Shown here: one piece after another, positions 44,246 through 51,761 of the stretch
Position numbering within the stretch: the first letter of the stretch is position 1
Layout: each line of letters starts with the position of its first letter
Assembly (NCBI RefSeq): GCF_035994945.1
Contig: NZ_CP108677.1
Coordinates: forward strand, 1-64,000
Direction: 5' to 3'
Length of the DNA stretch: 64,000 nucleotides
Origin: Streptomyces sp. NBC_01216
GTDB lineage: Bacteria; Actinomycetota; Actinomycetes; Streptomycetales; Streptomycetaceae
The notes under the pieces: model-generated
What the model was told of the DNA's origin: nothing
What the model saw: only the letters and a program-made list of their open reading frames with translations
Database searches by the model: none
Program-made: the position numbers and the translations under genes

Positions 44246-45127
44246 ATGAGGTTTCGGCAGCACCCCCTTTCCCGGCTCGCCATCTGCGTTGCGGCGGTCG
44301 GGCTCGCGATGTCGGCCGCCGGGCCGGCGTTCTCCACGCCGAGCGCTCCGGGGCCGCCTTCGGCTCCGCCGCTGATGGGCGTCGAGGTCGTGAAGACCAC
44401 GCGAAGCGTTCCCGACTACGAGAAGGTGCGTATCTTCTGCCCGGACGGGAAGGTCGCCATCAGCGGTGGTGCGGAGGCGACGGCCACCCACTCCGGCTAC
44501 GACTCCGTGGCCCTGGTCAGCAGCTACGCGGAGCCCTACAGGGACACGACGCTGTGGGTCGCCAGCGCCCGGAACTTCGCGGGTCAGCCCAGCACGGTGA
44601 CGGTGTGGGCGATCTGTGCGTGGAAGCCCAGCGGCTACGAGGTCGTCCAGGCCCCGCTCAGCCAGGTGCCGGTGGACCAGCCGGTCACGGTGCCCTGCCC
44701 GGCGGGCAAGGTCGCGCTCGGCGGCGGCGGCGAGATCCAGGGCGACAGGAGTTCGCTCACCAAGTCCTTCCCGGCGGCGTTCAACTCGGCCAAGCAGCCC
44801 ACCCAGTGGGTGGTGGCCGGCACGACCGGCGCGAACCGCACCGCCGGGGTCGTCGCCTCCGCGATGTGCGCCGACCCGATCACCGACGTGACCTGGTCGA
44901 CGGGCAGGGCGACCTCGAACAGCCCGGCCGGCGGCTTCCTCGTGTGCCCGGACGGACGTCAGGTCGTGGGCGGCGGCGCTTCCGCGAGCGGGCCCGGGTC
45001 CGTCCTGATCTCCTCGAAGCCCGGCCTCAAGAGCGAAGGCGCCCGCAGCGACGGCTGGTGGGCCCAGGCAGGCAGCCTCTACGAGCCGCTCACCGCAGAC
45101 GTCTACGTGACGTGCGCCACCAGGTAA
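44246..45127 (+). CDS. Secreted three-repeat protein
   Basis: A 293-residue protein with a signal peptide (HPLSRLAICVAAVGLAMSAAGPAFS). The mature part has three repeats of about 80 residues, each starting with a CP(D/A)G(K/R) motif followed by a Gly run: FCPDGKVAISGGAEA, PCPAGKVALGGGGEI and VCPDGRQVVGGGASA. Each repeat has a second cysteine near its end (AICAW, AMCADP, VTCAT), giving three probable disulfides. The function is unknown. A paralogous start scrap lies at 40299. A terminator follows at 45143-45177. Confidence 0.7.
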   Translation: MRFRQHPLSRLAICVAAVGLAMSAAGPAFSTPSAPGPPSAPPLMGVEVVKTTRSVPDYEKVRIFCPDGKVAISGGAEATATHSGYDSVALVSSYAEPYRDTTLWVASARNFAGQPSTVTVWAICAWKPSGYEVVQAPLSQVPVDQPVTVPCPAGKVALGGGGEIQGDRSSLTKSFPAAFNSAKQPTQWVVAGTTGANRTAGVVASAMCADPITDVTWSTGRATSNSPAGGFLVCPDGRQVVGGGASASGPGSVLISSKPGLKSEGARSDGWWAQAGSLYEPLTADVYVTCATR

Positions 45128-45142
45128 CGGCCAGAGCATAGG

Positions 45143-45177
45143 AGGGCCCGCCGACCCCGACCGGTCGCGCGGGCCCT
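45143..45177. terminator. 9-bp stem-loop terminator
   Basis: AGGGCCCGC pairs with GCGGGCCCT, 16 bases past the stop of the secreted-repeat gene. Confidence 0.6.
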
Positions 45178-45354
45178 CTGCCGCGCCGGGGAGCGGCCCG
45201 GGTGATCAGACGGAGATGACCCTCTGGGCGATCTTCTCCTGCGGCGGGCGGCGCCGCGCAGGGACGGAACGGGGAGCCGGAGCCCCCGCCCGGCGGCGGC
45301 TTGGGGTCGGAGAACTGCGATCCGCCCGCGCCTGCGGCGGCGGGGGCCAACCGG

Positions 45355-45530
45355 TGAGGTGGCCTGGGCCTCGCCGCCATCAGCCAGCATCACCGCGAGG
45401 TCGGTGGCGATCCGGCCTGGGTCATGACCAGTTCCGCGTGGCCGAAGCGGTCCCAACGCGGTGGAATACGTGCTGGTCAGCCCGGTGACATTGGCTAGAT
45501 CAGCCATCAACCGTGCCCCCCGGCAAGCGG
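45355..45530 (-). pseudogene. IS1380 transposase N-terminal relic
   Basis: The minus strand reads GARLMADLANVTGLTSTYSTALGPLRP then GTGHDPGRIATDLAVMLADGGEA, closely matching residues about 20-70 of the intact IS1380 transposase at 42421. Both sides run into unrelated sequence. An old, mostly deleted copy. Confidence 0.75.
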
Positions 45531-45656
45531 GAGATTTGCAGATCAGGAATGCTCTGGGCAGCGGCCTCAGATACGGGGACTCGCCCGGGTGAAGTCCGCG
45601 CCCAGCGCCGCCCCCGTCGGCCCGGATTCGGGCATCGACGGGGACGGCGGAGTTGC

Positions 45657-47225
45657 TCAGTCGAGGGGGGCCCAGGACTGCGGGTTCGAGCTGTTGGACC
45701 ACGTGACCATCACTTTGGAGCCCGGGGTGGCGCCCTCCCGGTCGAGGGTCAGGCCCGTCTGCGGAGTGGTGATCTTCAGTGTTCCGTTACTCTTGGTGAT
45801 CTTCCACTTCTGGTAGCTGTCGGCGGGGTTGTAGGGCTTGAGCGTGACCGTGCCGACGCCGCCGCTGCCGGAGGGGGCGGTGAGGGTGAGCGGCTGGGCG
45901 CAGCCGTCAGTGATCCGCACGGTGCCGTCGGTGTTGGCCTCGACCTTCCAGCGCTGCCAGCCTCGGGTGGTGTCGGAGGTGTTGAGGCCGGCGGTCGCGC
46001 TGGTTTGGTTGGCGCATCCGCCCATGCGTTCGAGTACCAGTGCGCTGCCGTTGGTGAGGCTGTGGTACTTGCCGTCGCCGGTGATGGTGGGCCCGTAGTC
46101 GATGGTGTGCGGGTTCAGCTTGCCGACCGCGGTGCTGCCGGTGGGCAGGGGCGGGTTCGCGCCCGGGCGGGTGGTGTTGAAGTAATCGGAGAAGGTCAGG
46201 GGCTTCTGCGCGGTCATCGCAGCGATGCTCCCGTTCCAGTTGGTGTCGACGGTACGCCAGAGGGCGAGGAGGGAACCGGCGACGTTGCCCTCGACCTTGT
46301 CGCCGACGCCCCATCCGTTGCCGTACGTGAAGCTGGTGCTGCTTCCGTTGCTGTGGACGAAGCGGGAGTCGCCGAGCAGATAGGCGGCGGCGGCGTTGGC
46401 GAAGCCCTCCGACCACGCGCAGCCTTCGGTGCTCACGTTCGGGATGGAGTGGCTGTCGCAGGTGAAGCTGGAGGGCATGGGTCCGTTGAACATGCGGTGC
46501 TGGAGGAAGTGGGCGCCCTCATGCAGGATGTAGTGCTCGGAGTCGGCGTCCGGGCCGACGAGGTTGACGGTGTTGGTGGAGTCGCTGTACCAGGATCCGC
46601 CGGTGGCCTGGTCGTGCCATCTGACCGTGAGCGGGGTGCAGTTGCTGTTGTTCGTCTCGTGGGAGGACCAGCAGTAGCTTGCGGGGTTGCCTCTGGACCA
46701 CCACAGGAGGTTGAGGGTGTCGAAGGCGTGCCAGGCCCGGGCCGTGGACGCCGGGGCCTTGGCCGTTCCGGTGTTCCTGTTGCCGGTGACGTTGGAGAGT
46801 GCAGGCAGCTGCCAGGTGATGTACTGGTTGTTGGTGTCGAAGACCCGCCACAGGTTGTTGCTGGTGGCCCAGACCTTCACCCAGACGGTGCTCAGCGAGG
46901 TGGTCGTGGTGGGCGTGTAGCAGAGGTTGTAGCTGCCGTCGCTCACAGCGGTGAGGCCCACGACGTTGAGTGCTTGCGGTGAGTCGGTGCTCTTCTCGGC
47001 GCCCCACAGCTCGACGGTGGCGTTGCGGAGCGGCTTGGTGCGGGTGGGCTTGGCCGTTCCGTCCTCTGCGGACTGGTAGTCGTACTGGAGCGTGCCGCTG
47101 ATGCAGATCGGGGCTGCTGCCCGCGCGTTGGCGGCCGTGAGCGGGACGGTGGCCAGTGCGGTGAGAAGGGCCGCGGCCAGGGCGACGGCCGGGAACGGCA
47201 GTCGCAGTCGGATAGTCAAGATCAT
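45657..47225 (-). CDS. Secreted zinc-metalloprotease-like protein with ricin-type lectin domain
   Basis: A 522-residue protein with a signal peptide (VALAAALLTALATVPLTAANARA). The ATG at 47225 directly abuts GGGAG; TTG 47219 would give better spacing. The N-terminal domain resembles a beta-sandwich (VELWGAEKS, VWVKVWATSNN). The central domain has YILHEGAHFLQH, a HExxH zinc site, and EGFANAAAAYLLG downstream, where a third ligand Glu is expected. The C-terminal roughly 130 residues form a ricin-B/RICIN beta-trefoil (QRWKVEANTDGTVRITDGCAQ, YQKWKITKSNGTLKITTPQTGLTLDRE). Probably an extracellular carbohydrate-targeted peptidase. Confidence 0.75.
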   Translation of the reverse strand: MILTIRLRLPFPAVALAAALLTALATVPLTAANARAAAPICISGTLQYDYQSAEDGTAKPTRTKPLRNATVELWGAEKSTDSPQALNVVGLTAVSDGSYNLCYTPTTTTSLSTVWVKVWATSNNLWRVFDTNNQYITWQLPALSNVTGNRNTGTAKAPASTARAWHAFDTLNLLWWSRGNPASYCWSSHETNNSNCTPLTVRWHDQATGGSWYSDSTNTVNLVGPDADSEHYILHEGAHFLQHRMFNGPMPSSFTCDSHSIPNVSTEGCAWSEGFANAAAAYLLGDSRFVHSNGSSTSFTYGNGWGVGDKVEGNVAGSLLALWRTVDTNWNGSIAAMTAQKPLTFSDYFNTTRPGANPPLPTGSTAVGKLNPHTIDYGPTITGDGKYHSLTNGSALVLERMGGCANQTSATAGLNTSDTTRGWQRWKVEANTDGTVRITDGCAQPLTLTAPSGSGGVGTVTLKPYNPADSYQKWKITKSNGTLKITTPQTGLTLDREGATPGSKVMVTWSNSSNPQSWAPLD

Positions 47226-47559
47226 CTCCCGGTTGAGTCCAGACGAAAGCGCGTGTATCCCGGCGCGGGAGATGGCAGGGGCTCAAGGACGCGCCCGAAC
47301 ACCGGTACGGGCCGAAGCTGTTCGCCATCAACCCGGCTGGGCGGCCCCTCATGATCAACGGTGAGGACGCCTCCTGGCTGGGGCGTATGCGGAGCGCGCG
47401 GAAGCGTGTTGGTGGTGCGTGCACGCCAGGTACGCGCGCCCCAGCCCACCCCTGTGGGCGAAGGAACGCTGGGGGTACGAGGGCTCGGGCATATCGAGCC
47501 GCCTTTGCCTCGCCTATTGCGCAACTTCTGATAGCAGGAACTACCAGCAGAGCCGGCGG

Positions 47560-47827
47560 CGTCCTGGTGGCAGTCGATGAGGCGGGCGACGCCGATGACG
47601 ACCCGGGTGGGCAGGCTGCGGCCGCGGATCGCGGTGGCGACCAGCGGGTCACGCATCGGGGCCCGCTCGGTGGCCTGCCCGGCGTGCAGCAGCAGCCAGC
47701 CGCGCCAGGACCAGGGGGCCGGGCGGTTCTCCACGTCCTTCCCGGCGAGAATGCAGGTCGTCCAGGGCTGGCGGATCGTGATGCCCCGGATCCAGGTGCC
47801 CGGGTTGACGGCGCTGGTGTCGCTCAT
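47560..47827 (-). pseudogene. ASCH-domain-like gene, 3'-truncated
   Basis: ATG 47827 overlaps the GGDEF stop. The first roughly 90 residues (GITIRQPWTTCILAGKDVENRPAPWSWRGWLLLHAG, VVIGVARLIDCHQD) are an ASCH-like RNA/nucleotide-binding domain. After about 47560 the frame continues only into low-complexity sequence, stopping at 47222, so the expected C-terminal part is missing. Confidence 0.6.
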
Positions 47828-48504
47828 GCCGCCCGCCCCAGCGTGTGGGTGCCCGGCCGTCCGGCGCGGCGGCCGTTGATGGAGGGCACCGTGGCGTGCT
47901 GCGGCCCGGCGAGGACCGCCCGGCCGGTGTGCTTGCCCGCGTACATCGCGGCGTCGGCGGCCCGCTGGAGCACGGACAGGTCCGTCGTGCCGAGGACGTC
48001 GGGGGAGGCCGCGCCCACCGAGGCGGCGACGTCGACCAGGACGCCGTCCTCGACCTCCACCGGCTGCGCGAGCAGCTGCGTGAGCTGGGCGAGACGGAGC
48101 TCGCGGCGGGCGGGTCCGATCCGCACAGCGACGGCGAACTCGTCCCCTCCGAGCCGGCCGACCGCCCCGCGGCTGCCCGCCCAGGCGGTGAGCCGCTGTG
48201 CGGTGGCGGCCAGGACGCGGTCGCCGGCGGCGTGCCCGCCGGGCCCGTCGTTGATCTGCTTGAAGTGGTCCAGGTCCACCAGGACGACCAGGGCGTGGTC
48301 GCCGTGCCGGTCGGTGATCTGCCGGGCCTTGGCGGTGAAGCCGTCGCGTCCGAGCAGACCCGTCAGCGGGTCGCGGCGGGCGACGGACAGCTTCCTGTGC
48401 AGCGCGAGCGCGTGCACGGTCCAGCCGGTCAGCGGCACGGCGAGCGTGGTGATGAACAGGGCGCGTTGCCCGATCGGGGCCTGTACGCGCACGGTGGAGA
48501 CCAT
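47824..48504 (-). CDS. GGDEF diguanylate cyclase
   Basis: A 226-residue protein; ATG 48504 follows GAGGGAGAGA. One N-terminal membrane helix (ALFITTLAVPLTGWTVHALAL) precedes a GGDEF domain: RRDPLTGLLGRDGF, VLVDLDHFKQINDGPGGHAAGDRVL and the intact catalytic GRLGGDEFAV. It should make cyclic di-GMP, which in Streptomyces controls development through BldD. Its place among small mobile-type genes is notable. Confidence 0.85.
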   Translation of the reverse strand: MVSTVRVQAPIGQRALFITTLAVPLTGWTVHALALHRKLSVARRDPLTGLLGRDGFTAKARQITDRHGDHALVVLVDLDHFKQINDGPGGHAAGDRVLAATAQRLTAWAGSRGAVGRLGGDEFAVAVRIGPARRELRLAQLTQLLAQPVEVEDGVLVDVAASVGAASPDVLGTTDLSVLQRAADAAMYAGKHTGRAVLAGPQHATVPSINGRRAGRPGTHTLGRAA

Positions 48505-48593
48505 ACTGGTCTCTCCCTCTCGTCATGTACGGGTTGGGTGGCCTGGGACGGCCGACTGGTTTTCCGGCCTTTGGCGGCCGTCCCGGGGCGGAC

Positions 48594-48896
48594 CTACAGC
48601 TCGAAGGGCTCGGAGCTGAGCCAGCTGTAGGGGTCGTACCAAGGGCCGGCCTTCGCGGCCTGCCAGTCGAGCGCCCAGTCGGGCCGAAGCCCCCGCGCTC
48701 CCCAGCCCCCGGCCTGCTTGCCGGGAACCTCGAGTCCGACCTGCTGCGCGGCGAGCGCCGCGTCGTACACGTCGTGTGCGATGCGCAGGGCCTCGCTCTT
48801 GGACGACGCCTCGCCGGTGAAGACGTGTACGCCTTTCAGCTGGCGGTTGGTGGTGTGGTGTATCGGGACGTCAACCTCGAAGTAGCGAAGCGGCAT
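48594..48896 (-). CDS. Hypothetical protein
   Basis: A 100-residue protein with GAGGGAG before ATG 48896. The N-terminal half is a beta-alpha motif (RYFEVDVPIHHTTNRQLKGVHVFTGEASSKSEALRIAHDVYDAAL); the C-terminal half is Trp-rich (GPWYDPYSWLS). No family was recognised. It lies in a run of minus-strand small genes. Confidence 0.65.
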   Translation of the reverse strand: MPLRYFEVDVPIHHTTNRQLKGVHVFTGEASSKSEALRIAHDVYDAALAAQQVGLEVPGKQAGGWGARGLRPDWALDWQAAKAGPWYDPYSWLSSEPFEL

Positions 48897-48936
48897 GACG
48901 GCCCATCTCCCTCCATCGCTGGTCGTGACCCGGGGC

Positions 48937-49317
48937 TCAGTGGCCGGGTGCGTGGGCGGCGGTGATGCGGATGGTGTCCGCGAGCAGCACGGTCAGCTCG
49001 TGGCCGTGGTTGACGGCGTCCTCCAGGCGCTCGATGAGCTCCGGGGGCAGGCCGCGGTTGCGGGCGCCGGTCAGGACGCCCTCCAGGTAGAGGACGTCGG
49101 CCAGGACGCGGCCGCGAACGTCCAGGACGCAGGGCTGCACGGTGAGGGCGTCGGCGTTCTTGGCGGTCGCCAGCTGCGCGTGGTCGGCGGCTTCGGTGTA
49201 GGCGGTCTCGGTCTGCTCGGTGAGCAGCGCGTCGACCTGTGTGGTGTCGCCGTAGGCGCGGCGCCAGCCGAAGCGGGCGGCGGCGGCGTTCATGAGGGAG
49301 CGGCGGGCGAGGGGCAC
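48937..49317 (-). CDS. Hypothetical helical protein
   Basis: A 126-residue protein; GTG 49317 follows GGAGG. Mostly helical and Ala-rich, with LEGVLTGARNRGLPPELIERLEDAVNHGHELTVLLADTIRI. No motif is recognised. Part of the same minus-strand gene chain. Confidence 0.6.
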   Translation of the reverse strand: MPLARRSLMNAAAARFGWRRAYGDTTQVDALLTEQTETAYTEAADHAQLATAKNADALTVQPCVLDVRGRVLADVLYLEGVLTGARNRGLPPELIERLEDAVNHGHELTVLLADTIRITAAHAPGH

Positions 49318-49431
49318 GGTGACCTCCGGGGAGGGCCGGTCGTCCGGTCTCGGGTGACCGAACGGACACCGTACGGCCCCGCTGTCGCCCGCCCGGGGGC
49401 GGTGCGGCGGGGCCGTACGGAGAGCGTCCGG

Positions 49432-50007
49432 TCAGCGCTGGAGGCGGCGCAGGATCGTGAACTCGGTGCCGGTGCCGTAGGTGCGCGGCTTGGCGGTCAT
49501 GAACTCCGGCTCCTCATCCGCGAGGCGCTGCAGCTCCTCCTCGATCCACTCGGTGGAGCGCTGGAGGGCGAGGCGGTCCAGGTGGAAGCTGGTGAGGTAG
49601 ACCGTGGAGTCGTAGTCGGAGCGGCGCTCCGCGTTCAGCCGGCGCCGCACGATCTGGCGGGCGGTGTCGTCGTCGGGGCGGGTGGGCAGGTCGCGGGGCA
49701 GCGCCCGGCACTGGGCGGCGTGGGCGTTGGCGATCTCCCCGCCCGCCTGCTCGGAGGCGAGGTAGTTGTCGCGGTCCGTCTTGGAGCGGGTGCGGTACGA
49801 GCAGCCCAGGCAGGCGACGGCGTAGTAGGTGCCATTGACTCCGGCGTCGGCGGTGTAGACGAGGACGACGGCACCGGCCAGCCCGAGGAAGCGCTGGGTG
49901 ACGATGACGCCCTCGGGCTTCCAGGTCTCGCCGATCTACGGCCACGGCTGCTGGGTGTGCTCCGGCTCGGGAGCGGTGCGGGTGCGGGAGAAGAGGGTGA
50001 GTGCCAT
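49432..50007 (-). pseudogene. Hypothetical membrane protein gene with in-frame amber codon
   Basis: From ATG 50007 the frame reads MALTLFSRTRTAPEPEHTQQ PWP, then TAG at 49936-49938, then continues in the same frame to 49432: IGETWKPEGV, a transmembrane segment (FLGLAGAVVLVYTADAGV), AVACLGCSYRTRSKTDRDNYLASEQAGGEIANAHA and a charged C-terminal half. The single stop replaces what is probably a Tyr codon. It may be a pseudogene, a sequencing error or suppressed. Confidence 0.6.
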
Positions 50008-50011
50008 GGGA

Positions 50012-50143
50012 TTACTGCTCCTTCTGGTCGGCCTGGGCGTGGATGCGGGCGATGGTTCGGCGGGCAGCGGAGATCACGAACGGGGTGATGAGCGCGCCGG
50101 CGAGGCTGGCGTAGGTGGCGAAGAAGTTGGCGGGGGTGCTCAC
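50012..50143 (-). CDS. Tiny membrane protein
   Basis: A 43-residue protein; GTG 50143 overlaps the previous stop (GTGA). One hydrophobic segment (FFATYASLAGALITPFVISA) and a basic tail. Coupling supports its translation. Confidence 0.55.
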   Translation of the reverse strand: MSTPANFFATYASLAGALITPFVISAARRTIARIHAQADQKEQ

Positions 50144-50397
50144 CGGCTGGCGCCTCCCTTCGCCTGCTGGTCGGCGAGGGCCAAGAACTCCACGGCGAGG
50201 TCCGGCGCGGACAGGATGGTGCGCAGGATCGAGGCGAAGCCGTCGCGCTCGATGGGGTTGAGCCGGTCCCACACGGCGTGGGCGTCACTGTGAGCACGGA
50301 CGGCCTTGAGGTAGTCGTCCTCGGTGGTGGCGGTGTGCTCGATGCCGCACCGTCCACACCGGAAAACGGCCTGGTCCCAGCCGCATGCGGGCGTCAC
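50140..50397 (-). CDS. Small zinc-ribbon-like protein
   Basis: An 85-residue protein; GTG 50397 overlaps the upstream stop. CGRCGIEHTATTEDDYLKAVRAHSDAH gives a C2H2-like arrangement (CxxC ... H...H). Coupled on both sides by GTGA overlaps. Confidence 0.6.
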   Translation of the reverse strand: MTPACGWDQAVFRCGRCGIEHTATTEDDYLKAVRAHSDAHAVWDRLNPIERDGFASILRTILSAPDLAVEFLALADQQAKGGASR

Positions 50398-50555
50398 CGG
50401 CGGTCGCCCTTGCGCAGGGTGATCCAGGTGGTGACCAGGGCGGCGGCCACGCCGATCGCGCGGTGCGCCGCCTGGTCTGTTGACTGCACCGCGTTGGTGA
50501 TCCGCTGGTGTTCCGGCTGGTGGGTGCCGAGGATCTCGGCATGTCCTCGTTTCAT
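50394..50555 (-). CDS. Tiny membrane-associated protein
   Basis: A 53-residue protein; ATG 50555 follows GGAGG. It starts MKRGHAEILG and has a C-terminal hydrophobic stretch (AHRAIGVAAALVTTWITL). First gene of a GTGA-coupled minus-strand chain, divergent from the recombinase at 50583. Confidence 0.55.
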   Translation of the reverse strand: MKRGHAEILGTHQPEHQRITNAVQSTDQAAHRAIGVAAALVTTWITLRKGDRR

Positions 50556-50582
50556 GGAATGTCCTCCGTACATCGGGATCTG

Positions 50583-51761
50583 ATGGACGGCCGCGGCCGG
50601 TTGCCGTCGGTCGGTGCGGTGGTGGAAGGGTCGAGACCTTCGCTGCCGTGGTTCGTGGTCGATGCGGCCGGCCGGGAGATCGAGCCGGTGAGCCGGTACC
50701 TGCGGGATCTCGCGCTCGGCGACGCGAGCGCTCTGACGGGCCGCAGCTACGGCTACGACCTGCTGCGCTGGTTCCGGGTGCTCTGGGCGGTGGATGTCGG
50801 CTGGGAACAGGCGACCGAGGCGGAGACGACCGCGATGGTCGGCTGGCTGCGTACGGCGCCGAATCCGCAGCGGCGCCGTACGCAGCCGGACTCGATGCCC
50901 GCGGGCGTGGTCAATCCGAAGACGGGCAAGGCCACGCTGCTGGATGGGTACGCGCCGCGGACGATCGCGCACGCGTTGACCGTGGTGCACGGCTTCTACG
51001 CCTTCCACCAGCGCTACGGCCGGGGGCCGGTGATCAACCCGGTGCCCGAGAGCCGAGACCGCCGGGCCCGGCTGGCTCACCGCTCCCCGCTGGAGACGCC
51101 GGCCCCCACCCGGCGGGCCCGGCTGCGGCCGAAGGTGCGGGAACGCACGCCCCGGGCGATTCCGGATCGGCTGTGGGACGAACTGTTCGCGCAGATGAGA
51201 TGCGATCGGGACCGTGCCCTGCTGGCCTGCTACGTCAGCTCCGGTGCCCGCGCCAGCGAACTGCTCGGGGTGCGTCTGGAGGACGTGGACTGGTCGGCCG
51301 GCCGCTTGTGGGTGATCACCAAGGGCACCGGCCAGCGGGACTCGGTGCCCGCGTCCCCGCAGGCGTTCGCCTACACGGCGGCCTACCTGGACCAGGCCGG
51401 GCTGCCCGAGCCGGGCAGGCCGCTCTGGCGGACCCGCCGGGGTGATCCCCGCCCGCTGACCTACTGGGCGATGCGCCGCGTGCTCCAGCGGGCGAACGCC
51501 GTGCTCGGCACGAACTACACGCTGCACGACACCCGGCACACGGCGGCCACGCGGATGGCGCGCGATCCCTCGCTGACGCTGGTGGAGGTACAGACGATCT
51601 TGCGGCACGCGCATCTCAGCACCACCGCCCGCTACACCGCGGTCGGCCTGGAGGACCTGATGGACAAGCTCGCCGAGCACTACCAGCGTCCCCGCCAGGA
51701 AATCCGCTGGTCGCAGACCTACGATCCGGCAGACGTCGTGGCGGTGTTCGGTGCCCGGTAG
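50583..51761 (+). CDS. Tyrosine recombinase, Tn554 TnpA-like
   Basis: A 392-residue recombinase from ATG 50583; earlier in-frame ATGs would overlap the divergent gene. Core-binding domain residues about 15-160. Catalytic domain: SSGARASELLG (Arg I), VITKGTGQRDSVP (Lys), LHDTRHTAATRM (His-x-x-Arg), LRHAHLSTTARYTAV (His and Tyr). Complete. Its stop overlaps the start of the next, larger recombinase by 11 bases, as in Tn554-type elements where two recombinases act together. Confidence 0.82.
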   Translation: MDGRGRLPSVGAVVEGSRPSLPWFVVDAAGREIEPVSRYLRDLALGDASALTGRSYGYDLLRWFRVLWAVDVGWEQATEAETTAMVGWLRTAPNPQRRRTQPDSMPAGVVNPKTGKATLLDGYAPRTIAHALTVVHGFYAFHQRYGRGPVINPVPESRDRRARLAHRSPLETPAPTRRARLRPKVRERTPRAIPDRLWDELFAQMRCDRDRALLACYVSSGARASELLGVRLEDVDWSAGRLWVITKGTGQRDSVPASPQAFAYTAAYLDQAGLPEPGRPLWRTRRGDPRPLTYWAMRRVLQRANAVLGTNYTLHDTRHTAATRMARDPSLTLVEVQTILRHAHLSTTARYTAVGLEDLMDKLAEHYQRPRQEIRWSQTYDPADVVAVFGAR

